Below are positions 33,374 through 41,538 of a DNA stretch of 43,175 nucleotides, piece after piece. This DNA comes from Clostridia bacterium. GTDB lineage: Bacteria; Bacillota; Clostridia; Oscillospirales; Acutalibacteraceae. The notes beneath the pieces are model-generated. The model saw nothing but the letters and a program-made list of their open reading frames with translations, was not told the DNA's origin and searched no databases. The stretch's first letter is position 1, and each line of letters opens with the position of its first letter. The translations under genes were made by a program, and so were the position numbers. The DNA lies in contig JAFSEP010000011.1 in assembly GCA_017435665.1 (NCBI GenBank), forward strand, positions 1 through 43,175, in the 5' to 3' direction.

Positions 33374-34402
33374 TTATTCGGTTATATCTGTTTCTGATGA
33401 CGGAAGGGGATGAATTTCCGTAAGAAGCTTATAGATTTTCGATGTCTTATCAGAGTAAGACTCGGCGGTCAGGCTGTCTGCCCTCTCATCAATCTTCTTA
33501 TTGAGCTGACTGAGCTTCAGGTCAGCAAGTATATCGTTTTTGTAAGTGAAGAAGTAGTCATATTCCTCACCTGTGATATCCACACGGTAGAACAGATAAA
33601 TCGTATTATCAAATTCTATTACGGTTGCTTTTTCATAATCCAGCTTACTTACCTTGCTGAAAAAGTCACTGCCGTACTGAGTATCGCTCTTTGTGAAAAC
33701 ATAGGTTTCAAGGGATTCTGTGCCGATAAGGTCTTTGTCGGAGTTGTATGAAGTATAAAGGGTGTTTATGTCTGTTCCGTTGTTAGCCCTCTTTCTGAGG
33801 TTTTCGAAAGTGCTTCGGGTGTTTTTCATCTCGATATCGTCAAGAGGCACGGTGTTTCCGAGAGTATCGGTGGTAGTAAGGGGGGCAGCTATGATTTTCA
33901 CGCCGATATACTTTTCCGTGAAAGCCTTTTTGAGCTTCTTTGTCGAAACAGGTTCAATCTTACTGTTTTCACCGTAATAATAATCAAGCAGAGCCATTTT
34001 ATAAGCTTCGTTTGTAATTGTCTTATAAAGATCCTGTTTGGTTATACCTGCTTTTTCATAATGTGATGAAAAAAGATCCCATCTGTTATCCGTTTCGGTT
34101 GCCACATCTGTTTTTTCGCCGTAAGAAAGGGATATTCCCAGCTCTGAGACCATTGTGTTTATGGCAACATACTTCTTTATAAGTTGTTTTGCAGTTGAAT
34201 GAGCGTCCTCCTCAAAGGTTTCAGGGGCGAGGCCGAAGCTGTCAGGGTTTGCAAGAATGTTACCGAGATAGAATGTGTAAATACCGTTTGTGATTTTGGT
34301 TCCTTCAACGCTCATAGCGTAGTTTTTATTGCTTCCGCAGCCGCAGAATGTGAGCAGAATGCAGACCGCACAAAGAAACACAGCAAGAATTTTCTTTTTC
34401 AT
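33374..34402 (-). CDS. SurA/PrsA-like foldase-type lipoprotein
   Basis: A 342-residue exported protein. The signal sequence (1-20) ends in a lipobox-like FCGC, so the mature lipoprotein would start at the second Cys. The region YAMSVEGTKITNGIYTFYL followed by a long helical segment resembles the N-terminal chaperone domain of SurA/PrsA-type foldases. I see no clear parvulin isomerase core. It may assist folding of secreted proteins, but this is inferred. CGGAG lies upstream of the ATG. Its promoter overlaps that of the divergent transporter gene. Confidence 0.72.
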   Translation of the reverse strand: MKKKILAVFLCAVCILLTFCGCGSNKNYAMSVEGTKITNGIYTFYLGNILANPDSFGLAPETFEEDAHSTAKQLIKKYVAINTMVSELGISLSYGEKTDVATETDNRWDLFSSHYEKAGITKQDLYKTITNEAYKMALLDYYYGENSKIEPVSTKKLKKAFTEKYIGVKIIAAPLTTTDTLGNTVPLDDIEMKNTRSTFENLRKRANNGTDINTLYTSYNSDKDLIGTESLETYVFTKSDTQYGSDFFSKVSKLDYEKATVIEFDNTIYLFYRVDITGEEYDYFFTYKNDILADLKLSQLNKKIDERADSLTAESYSDKTSKIYKLLTEIHPLPSSETDITE

Positions 34403-34441
34403 ATATTATTCTCCGTTCGGATTATCTTATTTTACCCTAGT

Positions 34442-34470
34442 ATTATACTACATCTTTTTTCAAAAGTCTA
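34442..34470 (-). promoter_or_regulatory. Promoter of the lipoprotein gene
   Basis: On the minus strand TAGACT (34465-34470), 17 bases, TATAAT (34442-34447). Confidence 0.75.
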
Positions 34471-34484
34471 CACCGTATAAAATA

Positions 34485-34513
34485 TTGACTTTTCATTATG
34501 CCTTTGATATATT
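34485..34513 (+). promoter_or_regulatory. Promoter of the EamA transporter gene
   Basis: TTGACT (34485-34490), 17 bases, TATATT (34508-34513), only 15 bases from the divergent lipoprotein promoter. Confidence 0.82.
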
Positions 34514-34557
34514 ATATTCTTGTTAAAAGGATATCGAAAAAACGAGAGAGTGATTTT

Positions 34558-35469
34558 ATGAAAAACAATGTTATAAAAAGTAACGTTTCTCTTTTACTTG
34601 CGGCAGCCATATGGGGACTTGCGTTTGTAGCCCAGAGTGAAGGAATGGATTATATAGGACCCTTTACCTTCGGTGCGGCGAGGTGCTTTCTGGGGGTGCT
34701 GTTTCTTATTCCTGTGTGGCTTATTATAAGCCGTAAAACTTACAAGGATGTGCCGAGGGCTGAGGTCAGAAAAACAATCGGAAAAACCTTTAAGGTCGGC
34801 TGTCTCTGCGGTGCGGTGCTTTTTGTTGCAATTTCCGCCCAACAGATAGGACTTGTTTATACAACCGCAGGCAAGGCGGGCTTTATAACAGCTTTATATA
34901 TTGTGCTTGTGCCGGTTGTTTCTTCCTTCATTTTCAGGAGGAAGGCAGGAATTGCCGTGTGGATAAGTGTTGCACTCGCTACCGTAGGTCTTTATCTTCT
35001 CTGTATGCCAGGAGGCGGCTTCTCGGTTTCCAAGGGTGATATATACGTTCTGGTCTGCGCCGCAGTTTTTACGGGGCATATTCTTATAGTTGACAGATTT
35101 GCAGACGAGGTTGACGGCACTCTTCTTTCAATGGTGCAGTTTGCCGTTGTTGCACTTTTGTCGGTTCCGTTTATTTTCATAACGGGAGAAACGCCCTCCC
35201 TTGAGGCAATTTCGGGTGCATGGGTTTCAATCGCTTATACGGGTATACTTTCCTGCGGTGTTGCCTATACCCTGCAGATTGTTGGTCAGAAGCACGCAAG
35301 CAATCCTACCGTTGCTTCTCTTCTGATGAGCATGGAGTCGGTTTTTGCGGCAGTATTCGGCTGGCTGATACTTAATGAGAGACTTTCGGCTGTTGAGTTT
35401 ATCGGAGCTCTGCTTATGAGTGGGGCCATAGTGCTTTCGCAGATAAAGCTGCCGGAAAAAAGTAAATAA
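34558..35469 (+). CDS. EamA/DMT family transporter
   Basis: A 303-residue membrane protein with ten predicted segments in two EamA repeats. Typical features are LLLAAAIWGLAFVAQSEGMD at the start and, in the second half, PTVASLLMSMESVFAAVFGW followed by LILNERLSAVEFIGALLMSG. These carriers export amino acids or other metabolites; the substrate is not predictable. The frame extends upstream to 34498, but that region contains the promoter. ATG 34558 follows GAGAGTG. Confidence 0.93.
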   Translation: MKNNVIKSNVSLLLAAAIWGLAFVAQSEGMDYIGPFTFGAARCFLGVLFLIPVWLIISRKTYKDVPRAEVRKTIGKTFKVGCLCGAVLFVAISAQQIGLVYTTAGKAGFITALYIVLVPVVSSFIFRRKAGIAVWISVALATVGLYLLCMPGGGFSVSKGDIYVLVCAAVFTGHILIVDRFADEVDGTLLSMVQFAVVALLSVPFIFITGETPSLEAISGAWVSIAYTGILSCGVAYTLQIVGQKHASNPTVASLLMSMESVFAAVFGWLILNERLSAVEFIGALLMSGAIVLSQIKLPEKSK

Positions 35470-35489
35470 TACTTTTGCAGATAATTACT

Positions 35490-35523
35490 AAAGCTGTGTT
35501 GCGCTATTGCGTAACACAGCTTT
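35490..35523. terminator. Bidirectional terminator after the EamA gene
   Basis: AAAGCTGTGTT (35490-35500) pairs with AACACAGCTTT (35513-35523), with an extra GC pair inside, between converging genes. Confidence 0.85.
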
Positions 35524-35529
35524 TAAAGT

Positions 35530-36402
35530 TCAGATATAAAGGTCAACGCAAAGACCTGCATGGTCTGAAAGATACATACCGCCTATCTTTTCATCGATGA
35601 TTTTATAGGTGTCAACCTTTGTTCCCTGAGGGACAAAAATGAAATCAATGGGCGGCTTACCTGAGTTTGTTTTTCCGTAATTTGTAAAGGTTGCGCCCGA
35701 GTCGCTTGTAATTGCAACGTATTTGCTGTCCTTCATAACGCTTGTCATAACCTTGTATGCTTTTGCACCTTCGTTGCTGTTGAAGTCGCCTGTGCAGAAA
35801 ACGGGGTGACCGTCTTTGGCAAGCTCGGCAATTTTGTTGCAGAGAACCTTAGCCTGCTTTTCTCTTACGAATTCAAGCACGTGGTCAAAGTGGGTGTTGA
35901 TGTGTGTATACACCTTTCCGCTTGTTTTATCCTTTAGGGTTGCCCAGGTTGCAATTCTCGGAAAGGAGGAAAGCAGGAATTTTGATGCAAACTTTTCTGG
36001 TGTGTCAGAGAGCCAGATCGTACCGCTGTCGAGAAGCTCATACTTGCTCTTGAGATAGAACACTGCGCTGGCTTCACTGTTTGAAGCACCGTTTCTCATC
36101 TGTGAAATGCAACCGTATTCATCTCCCAGGTTTTCGTTGAAGATATCAATCCAGTCCTCGGTTGCTTCCTGAACTCCGAAGGAATCGGGAGCGTATTGCC
36201 TTATTGCTGAGACAATCAGCTTTGAACGGTTTTCAACACTTCCGTAAAGGTCATCCTTACATCTGACGTTGAAGGATATGATTCTTACGGCGCCTTCATT
36301 CTTTTCGGGTACGTTTTTAATTTCGTAGCTTGACGGTGCCCAGATACCAAGATTCATAAGAACCGCCAGAATCAATGCGAGTATTCTTTGAAATGCTAAC
36401 AT
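35530..36402 (-). CDS. Exported endonuclease/exonuclease/phosphatase-fold protein
   Basis: A 290-residue protein with an N-terminal hydrophobic segment (residues 4-24) that looks like a signal peptide or anchor. The EEP-fold residues are visible: RIISFNVRC, FGVQEA, HINTHFDHV, CTGDFNSNEG and YLSDHAGL, giving the metal-binding Asn and Glu, the Asp-Asn pair and the catalytic Asp-His. Family members cut nucleic acids, sphingomyelin or inositol phosphates. The exact substrate is unclear, but an extracytoplasmic phosphodiesterase is likely. AAGGAG lies upstream of the ATG. Confidence 0.88.
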   Translation of the reverse strand: MLAFQRILALILAVLMNLGIWAPSSYEIKNVPEKNEGAVRIISFNVRCKDDLYGSVENRSKLIVSAIRQYAPDSFGVQEATEDWIDIFNENLGDEYGCISQMRNGASNSEASAVFYLKSKYELLDSGTIWLSDTPEKFASKFLLSSFPRIATWATLKDKTSGKVYTHINTHFDHVLEFVREKQAKVLCNKIAELAKDGHPVFCTGDFNSNEGAKAYKVMTSVMKDSKYVAITSDSGATFTNYGKTNSGKPPIDFIFVPQGTKVDTYKIIDEKIGGMYLSDHAGLCVDLYI

Positions 36403-36545
36403 AGTTTTTCTCCTTTTTTGTTTTATATCTGAAATTTTACTACCGTATTCAGGCTTTTGTCAAGTGCCCGGTGCAACAGAAATGCAATAATGTGTTGTTA
36501 ATATTGCAATATGTTAATATTTTATTTAAATGAGAGGTATGACTA
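36403..36545. other. AT-rich intergenic spacer
   Basis: No coding frame with a ribosome binding site and no clear hairpin is seen between the EEP-fold gene and the promoter at 36546. Confidence 0.5.
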
Positions 36546-36574
36546 TTGACATTGTTTCATAGGTATAGTAGAAT
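36546..36574 (+). promoter_or_regulatory. Promoter of the 40-codon ORF
   Basis: TTGACA (36546-36551), 17-base spacer, TAGAAT (36569-36574). The predicted start near 36581 leaves a leader of about 42 bases. Confidence 0.82.
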
Positions 36575-36622
36575 AATTCAGGATTTAATAAATATTTTAT
36601 TTTTAGCAAGGAGGCAGATTTT

Positions 36623-36745
36623 ATGCTTGTGGGTTCAAGTCCTATTTTCTTTTTGGAAATATTGCAGTTTTTCATATCCTTTATCCGCATCATCCTGCCG
36701 TTTTTTCCTGCTGAGGATGACAGTGATGATTCAATATTCAGATGA
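36623..36745 (+). CDS. 40-residue hydrophobic small protein
   Basis: The ATG is preceded by a consensus AAGGAGG (36608-36614) with eight bases of spacing. The 40-residue product starts MLVGSSPIFFLEILQFFISF, continues with a short Arg-containing hydrophobic stretch to about residue 29, and ends in an acidic tail (PAEDDSDDSIFR). A single membrane helix is likely. Its own promoter and terminator surround it, so it is a complete monocistronic unit. I recognise no family. Known small type I toxins usually have a basic rather than acidic tail, so that label is not supported. A competing longer frame from 36546 starts inside the promoter and has no ribosome binding site. Confidence 0.68.
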   Translation: MLVGSSPIFFLEILQFFISFIRIILPFFPAEDDSDDSIFR

Positions 36746-36750
36746 TTTCT

Positions 36751-36806
36751 AAGCAACCGCATATGCCGCAGACAAATCTCGGTATAGTCGGTTGCTTTTT
36801 TATTAT
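36751..36806 (+). terminator. Terminator of the 40-codon ORF
   Basis: AAGCAACCG (36751-36759) pairs with CGGTTGCTT (36789-36797), followed by TTTTATTAT. The loop of 29 bases may contain further structure. Confidence 0.85.
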
Positions 36807-36840
36807 GTCCGTTATTCGGATGTTATTTTTTTGACAATTA

Positions 36841-36869
36841 TTGACTTGACCGAACCGAAAAGCTATACT
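36841..36869 (+). promoter_or_regulatory. Promoter of the PTS EIIC-like gene
   Basis: TTGACT (36841-36846), 17 bases, TATACT (36864-36869). A short GGGTT/AACCC hairpin lies just after the predicted start. Confidence 0.88.
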
Positions 36870-36921
36870 TATCAATAGGGTTATCAGAACCCCTGAATAT
36901 ACTGTTTCGGAGATGGTTTTT

Positions 36922-37947
36922 GTGAAATTCATCAAAAAAGCTTTCAAACGCTATTTCGTTGATGCTATGAGTGCTATGGCTCTGGGTCTTTTTGCATCTC
37001 TTATAGTCGGACTTATAATAAGTCAGATTTCTAAAATTCCCGGCCTTGGGTTTCTTGCAGATTTTACTCAGGTGCTTTCTGCATCATCACCCGTTGTCGG
37101 CGCAGCAATCGGTGCCGCTGTTGCATGGGGACTCAAGCATAAGCCTCTGGTTATATTCTCCTGCGTGGCAGTCGGCGCATACGGTTATGCAGCAGGAGGC
37201 CCCGTAGGTGCTTTTCTTGCAGCAGTTGCGGCAAGTGAAATAACGGGACTTATTGCAGGCAAAACAAAAATTGACATTGTTCTTACACCTATCGTTGCTA
37301 TAATAACGGGCGGACTTGTTTCAAGCTTTGTGGGTCCCGGTGTTTCCACAGTTATGACGGGTATCGGCGAAGCAATAACAATGGCTACGGAAATGCATCC
37401 CTTCCCCATGGGAATTCTTGTTTCAACCATAGTCGGTCTTGCTCTTACAGCACCTATAAGCAGTGCTGCTCTTTGTATTATGCTGGGACTTGATTCTCTT
37501 GCAGCAGGTGCTGCTGTTGTGGGCTGCTGTGCGCAGATGGTGGGCTTTGCAGTAACAAGCTTCAAGGCAAACGGAGTAGGCGGACTTATTTCTCAGGGTA
37601 TCGGTACAAGTATGCTTCAGTTCGGCAATATTATGAAGCATCCCCAGATTGTTCTGGCACCCACACTTGCAGGTGCAGTTCTCGGTCCGGTTTCAACCTG
37701 TTTACTTAAAATGACAAACACTCCCACAGGCGCAGGTATGGGTACAAGCGGCCTTGTAGGACAGTTCGGCGCAATTGAAGCTATGGGCGAGGCTGTGCCA
37801 ACTCCCGTTCTTGCGGTAGAGATTATTATGATGCACTTTGTTCTCCCCGCAGTGCTTTCCCTTATCTTCCACTTCATTTTCAAAAAGCTGGGTTGGGTTA
37901 AGGATGAATATCTGAAATTGGCACCTATTGAACATAAAAAATCCTAA
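36922..37947 (+). CDS. PTS EIIC-like membrane protein (PTS_EIIC_2 type)
   Basis: A 341-residue very hydrophobic, Gly/Ala-rich protein with about eight to ten membrane segments. Recognisable blocks include MSAMALGLFASLIVGLI, AIGAAVAWGLKHKPLV, APISSAALCIML and GTSGLVGQFGAIEAMG, matching a group annotated as PTS sugar transporter subunit IIC. No EIIA, EIIB or HPr gene is adjacent, so a sugar-phosphorylating role is unproven and a PTS-independent role is possible. An ATG at 36913 touches the CGGAG ribosome binding site. The GTG at 36922 has nine bases of spacing and gives MKFIKKAFKRYF. Confidence 0.8.
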   Translation: MKFIKKAFKRYFVDAMSAMALGLFASLIVGLIISQISKIPGLGFLADFTQVLSASSPVVGAAIGAAVAWGLKHKPLVIFSCVAVGAYGYAAGGPVGAFLAAVAASEITGLIAGKTKIDIVLTPIVAIITGGLVSSFVGPGVSTVMTGIGEAITMATEMHPFPMGILVSTIVGLALTAPISSAALCIMLGLDSLAAGAAVVGCCAQMVGFAVTSFKANGVGGLISQGIGTSMLQFGNIMKHPQIVLAPTLAGAVLGPVSTCLLKMTNTPTGAGMGTSGLVGQFGAIEAMGEAVPTPVLAVEIIMMHFVLPAVLSLIFHFIFKKLGWVKDEYLKLAPIEHKKS

Positions 37948-38006
37948 TTTGCAAAACAGAATTAAAGATGTGCAGACTTGAAAATGCAACGGAGGTATAG
38001 TATAAT

Positions 38007-38576
38007 ATGAATGTATATGATTTTGACGAAACCATATATAACGGAGAATCAACCCTCGACTTTTTTCTCTATTATTTCAGAAAAGATCCCTCACTTGTGA
38101 AGTTCCTTCCGTCAGTTATAAAGGAGCTTTATCTTTACAAGAGGGAAAAAATATCTCTTGATGAATTTATAGATGACTATGCCGCAGTTGTTGAAGGCTA
38201 TATCAGAGAACATAAATCGGGCATTGAAAAATGTGTCAATGATTTCTGGGATAAGAGGATGAAAAAGATTAAGCCCTTTTATGCCGAAATTCAGCAGGAG
38301 GACGATGTTATAGTTTCCGCATCTCCCGATTTTCTCCTGAAGGAAATCTGCTCAAGAATCGGAATAAAGAACGTTGTCTGCACACGAATCGATCTTGAAA
38401 CGGGAAAGCTCAGTAAGCCCTGTTTCCGTGAGGCAAAGATTGACTGCTTCAGGGAGGCATACCCTGAATGCGAGATAGATGATTTTTACACAGACTCAAT
38501 GAACGATAAATTTCTTATGCCCCTTGCAAAAAGAGTTTTTCTTGTCAAGGGCAACGAAATCAAACAGATTAAATAA
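38007..38576 (+). CDS. HAD superfamily IB phosphatase
   Basis: A 189-residue cytosolic phosphatase. The catalytic DFDETI (Asp5, Asp7) starts the protein, motif II is SASPDFL, and the acidic motif near the end is FYTDSMND. The helical cap between about 20 and 90 fits the SerB/PSPase-like IB group, which acts on small phosphomonoesters. The natural substrate is unknown. GGAGG lies 12 bases upstream of the ATG. The stop overlaps the next start by one base (TAATG), so the two genes are translationally coupled. Confidence 0.9.
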   Translation: MNVYDFDETIYNGESTLDFFLYYFRKDPSLVKFLPSVIKELYLYKREKISLDEFIDDYAAVVEGYIREHKSGIEKCVNDFWDKRMKKIKPFYAEIQQEDDVIVSASPDFLLKEICSRIGIKNVVCTRIDLETGKLSKPCFREAKIDCFREAYPECEIDDFYTDSMNDKFLMPLAKRVFLVKGNEIKQIK

Positions 38577-39289
38577 TGGAAAGACTTGATAAAATATTAT
38601 CTTCAGCTTTGAAAATTTCCCGTGGGGACGTTAAAAAGCTAATGAAAAAGCAGAGTGTTACTGTAAACGGCACTTTGGTTAAATCCGGGGAAATGAAAAT
38701 TGACCCCGATACCGATGAAATCAGACTTAACGGAAGTCCCGTGGTGTATCAGAAGAATATCTATCTGATGATGAATAAGCCCGAAGGGGTTATCTCCGCA
38801 TCAAACGACAGGTCTCAGGAAACAGTTGTTGACCTTGTTCCTGAGGAATTTCGTCGGGACGGCTTATTTCCCGCAGGCAGGCTTGATGCAGACACAACGG
38901 GTTTTGTGCTTATAACCGATGACGGTGATTTTGCTCACCGAATACTCTCTCCGAAGAATCACGTGGAAAAAACCTATCATGCCCGTCTGGCGCAGAGACT
39001 TTCTGATGGGGATATTGAAAGGTTCCTCTCGGGAATTGAGCTGAAAGACGGCACACTTTGTCTGGAGGCAAGGCTGCGTGTTATTGAGGACGGAGAAACA
39101 CCTTTGGTTGAGGTGGTCATCCACGAGGGTAAATATCATCAGGTCAAGCGTATGTTTGCGGCCCTCGGAAACAGAGTTGTTCAGCTTAGGCGCATAAAGA
39201 TTGGCGGTCTTTCGCTCGACGGTACTCTCGCAGAGGGAGAATGCCGTGAGATTACAAGGGAAGAAATTCGGCTGATTACAGGCGAATGA
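38576..39289 (+). CDS. RsuA/RluB-family rRNA pseudouridine synthase
   Basis: A 237-residue enzyme. An N-terminal S4 RNA-binding domain (1-60, LDKILSSALKISRGDVKKLM) is followed by the synthase domain with MMNKPEGVISA, the catalytic GRLDADTTGFVLITDDG (Asp) and VIHEGKYHQVKRMFAALG. It modifies a uridine in 16S or 23S rRNA; which site cannot be told from sequence. It is coupled to the HAD gene by the one-base overlap. Confidence 0.93.
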   Translation: MERLDKILSSALKISRGDVKKLMKKQSVTVNGTLVKSGEMKIDPDTDEIRLNGSPVVYQKNIYLMMNKPEGVISASNDRSQETVVDLVPEEFRRDGLFPAGRLDADTTGFVLITDDGDFAHRILSPKNHVEKTYHARLAQRLSDGDIERFLSGIELKDGTLCLEARLRVIEDGETPLVEVVIHEGKYHQVKRMFAALGNRVVQLRRIKIGGLSLDGTLAEGECREITREEIRLITGE

Positions 39290-39310
39290 TATACAGAAAG
39301 GAAAATTAAT

Positions 39311-40240
39311 ATGATGAAAAAGATTACAGCTATCCTTCTCAGCGTGCTTATGATTGTATCGGCATTCGGTATGATTTCATTTGCTGCCGGAGAAGCAGAC
39401 AAGCCCTTCGCAAACAGTGAGTTTTATGAAATCGGCGACTATTCAATTCATTACAGACAGTTCCCCGTTGATAATGCTAAGGGTCAGATTTTTATGATTC
39501 ACGGTTTCGGTCTTTCAACCTATACCTTTGAATTTATTATTCCCGAGCTCAACGCAATGGGATATTCCTGTGTTGCTGCCGATGTGCCCTCATTCGGTTA
39601 TTCAACAAGAGAAGATTTCAGCACCAATCAGATTTCAAGAGAAGAGCTTATGTATTCTCTTATGACAAGCCTTAACGATGAAAGCTGGATTCTTGCAGGT
39701 CACTCAATGGGCGGAGGTATCGCTCTTAATATGGCAACGCTCTATAAAGATGGTGACAAGATAGATTCCCTTGTTCTTTTCTGTCCTGCAGCGATGAACG
39801 GTATTCCTGCTTTCGCAAAGGATATGATGAAGTCAACGCTTATGGCAACAGCCTGCGAGGTGTTCTTCCGCATAGGTACAAGATTTACATTCCCGTTCAA
39901 GATGCTTCTTGATATGTCTGTTGTTGACGAAGAATTCTGCAAGGACTATGACCTGAGCAAAATCAGCGATCCCCTGAAGCTCAAGGGTACGGGCAGAAGC
40001 ATTGCAATATCATCGGCAAGTGCTATGGAAACAGATTTTGCTGCAGTTGCAGAGCTTGAAATTCCTTCTCTTCTCTTTACGGCAGAAAAGGATATGGTCG
40101 TTACCGATATGACCGATATAAGAACCTCCCTTGAAGCTACGGGTATGCTTACTCAGTACGAGGTAATGGGCGGAGGACATATGGCTCACGAAAACAAGGC
40201 TGCTGAAATGGCAGGAGTTATCGGTGAATTTCTCGGTTGA
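39311..40240 (+). CDS. Exported alpha/beta hydrolase
   Basis: A 309-residue protein with a signal peptide (1-26, ILLSVLMIVSAFGMISFAAG). The alpha/beta-hydrolase core shows an oxyanion region MIHGFGLS, nucleophile Ser132 in GHSMGGG, an acid Asp in FTAEKDMV and the His in GGGHMAHEN. The function is a carboxylester hydrolase or similar; the substrate is unknown. GAAAGGA precedes the ATG. A second ATG three bases on is also possible. It is 21 bases after the pseudouridine synthase and may share its transcript. Confidence 0.9.
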   Translation: MMKKITAILLSVLMIVSAFGMISFAAGEADKPFANSEFYEIGDYSIHYRQFPVDNAKGQIFMIHGFGLSTYTFEFIIPELNAMGYSCVAADVPSFGYSTREDFSTNQISREELMYSLMTSLNDESWILAGHSMGGGIALNMATLYKDGDKIDSLVLFCPAAMNGIPAFAKDMMKSTLMATACEVFFRIGTRFTFPFKMLLDMSVVDEEFCKDYDLSKISDPLKLKGTGRSIAISSASAMETDFAAVAELEIPSLLFTAEKDMVVTDMTDIRTSLEATGMLTQYEVMGGGHMAHENKAAEMAGVIGEFLG

Positions 40241-40258
40241 TGAAATATGAAATTTAAG

Positions 40259-40284
40259 GGCATCGGCACAGCCGATGCCTTTTT
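40259..40284 (+). terminator. Terminator of the alpha/beta hydrolase gene
   Basis: GGCATCGGC, loop ACA, GCCGATGCC, followed by TTTTT: a perfect 9-bp stem. Confidence 0.95.
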
Positions 40285-40368
40285 CCTGCGTTGCAGGAAT
40301 TGATTTCAAGTAATGGGTTATTGCTTATATTGCAAAAACAGATTATCATATAATCAGAGGTGATAAAT

Positions 40369-41475
40369 ATGGCGATTTGTCTTGGCGAAAATATCAGGCG
40401 TTTAAGGCAGGAAAGAGGAATCACTCAGGAAATCCTTGCAGATTTCCTCGGAGTGACATTCCAGAGTGTAAGCAGGTGGGAGAGGGGAGACAGTTATCCT
40501 GATATGGAGCTGTTACCGTCAATAGCTTCGTTTTTTAAAATTTCGGTTGACGATTTGCTGGGGGTCAGCAAGGCTCAGAACGAACAACAAATTAATGCTT
40601 GTATTGAACTTTATGATACAATGAAGCTGAAGGATTTGCCGTTTGTTTTTAATGAATATAAGAAAGCCGTGAAAGAGTTTCCGGGAGATTTTCGCATACT
40701 TGTCCGATATATGCAGCTTTTACAGGAAGTGAAAATCAGAAGACTTTCTATATCGGAAATACTTTCGGGAGATTATGAAAAAACATCAGAGGAGATATCG
40801 AAAATATATGACAGTATTCAAAAGCATTGTACGGTTGACAGCATAAGAATATGGTCAAAAGCTGTTATGATTTCACATCTTATGTGGAAATATGACTGCA
40901 TCTGCAACGAAGAAGGGAAATACCAAGTATTTGACGAATATCTGAAGCAGGCCGATGAAATTGCCAATACATTGCCTTCAATGTGCAATTCCAGAGAAAT
41001 GATGCTTAATGACAGAAAAGATTATTATAAGACACATAAAGGTACACTTGAAGAGCTGATGTTTTTGCTTCAAGATGAGCTTTTCGGCTATTGCTCAGAA
41101 TATTCTGTCAAAGACAGAATAATTCAATATGAAAGCTTGCAGAGGCTTCTGAGCCTCGTTTATCCTGACGGCGATTTCGGAAAAAACTGCTTTAACTGCT
41201 TATATAATCTGGGACACCTGGGATATCTGTATCAGCAGGCAGGTGATGACGGTAAAGCTCTCGGCTATCTTAAAGAAGCGGCAGAATATGCAAAGGAGCT
41301 TGACGGAAATCCAGATGCTTCGGGAAAAGAGAAACGGTTTTATAATTACGGAGCCGTGTACCGTGAGACAACAGCATCAGAGTTTATGAAGATAGTTATG
41401 ACGGAGCATTACCCGTTATCTGATGAATTCAAGGAGAAGGCAGAATTCAGAGAAATAATTGAATTGCTTTCCTGA
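40369..41475 (+). CDS. XRE regulator with long helical C-terminal domain
   Basis: A 368-residue protein. Residues 1-65 form an XRE domain (IRRLRQERGITQEILADFLG, then VTFQSVSRWERGDSYPDMEL). The remaining 300 residues are helical with TPR-like alternation, e.g. LGHLGYLYQQAGDDGKALGY followed by LKEAAEYAKEL. Proteins of this shape often sense peptides or cofactors, but no ligand is evident. AGAGGTG lies upstream of ATG 40369; the GTG nine bases before sits inside that site. The C-terminal part is little conserved to my eye. Confidence 0.88.
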   Translation: MAICLGENIRRLRQERGITQEILADFLGVTFQSVSRWERGDSYPDMELLPSIASFFKISVDDLLGVSKAQNEQQINACIELYDTMKLKDLPFVFNEYKKAVKEFPGDFRILVRYMQLLQEVKIRRLSISEILSGDYEKTSEEISKIYDSIQKHCTVDSIRIWSKAVMISHLMWKYDCICNEEGKYQVFDEYLKQADEIANTLPSMCNSREMMLNDRKDYYKTHKGTLEELMFLLQDELFGYCSEYSVKDRIIQYESLQRLLSLVYPDGDFGKNCFNCLYNLGHLGYLYQQAGDDGKALGYLKEAAEYAKELDGNPDASGKEKRFYNYGAVYRETTASEFMKIVMTEHYPLSDEFKEKAEFREIIELLS

Positions 41476-41490
41476 AGCTGATACAAAGCA

Positions 41491-41522
41491 AACAACCCGC
41501 ACACAGCTGTGTGCGGGTTGTT
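41491..41522. terminator. Perfect 32-base palindromic bidirectional terminator
   Basis: AACAACCCGCACACAG followed directly by its reverse complement, between the converging XRE and lipase genes. T-tracts on both sides are weak, but the stem is strong. Confidence 0.85.
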
Positions 41523-41538
41523 ATATGTATTAAATGTT

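Noticed and set aside
36546-36752. 68-codon frame overlapping the 40-codon ORF in another frame
   Set aside because: It begins inside the TTGACA promoter box, upstream of the likely transcript start, and has no ribosome binding site.
36546-36806. Type I toxin-antitoxin locus
   Set aside because: No antisense promoter or antitoxin RNA could be supported on the minus strand, and the peptide tail is acidic.
37979-38006. TTGAAA-17-TATAAT directly before the HAD phosphatase ATG
   Set aside because: The spacer contains the GGAGG ribosome binding site and the start would fall inside the ORF, so it is probably a chance match; a leaderless start cannot be fully excluded.
40330-40355. TATAAT upstream of the long XRE gene
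   Set aside because: The -10 box is good, but no acceptable -35 element lies at 16-18 bases, so I did not annotate a promoter.
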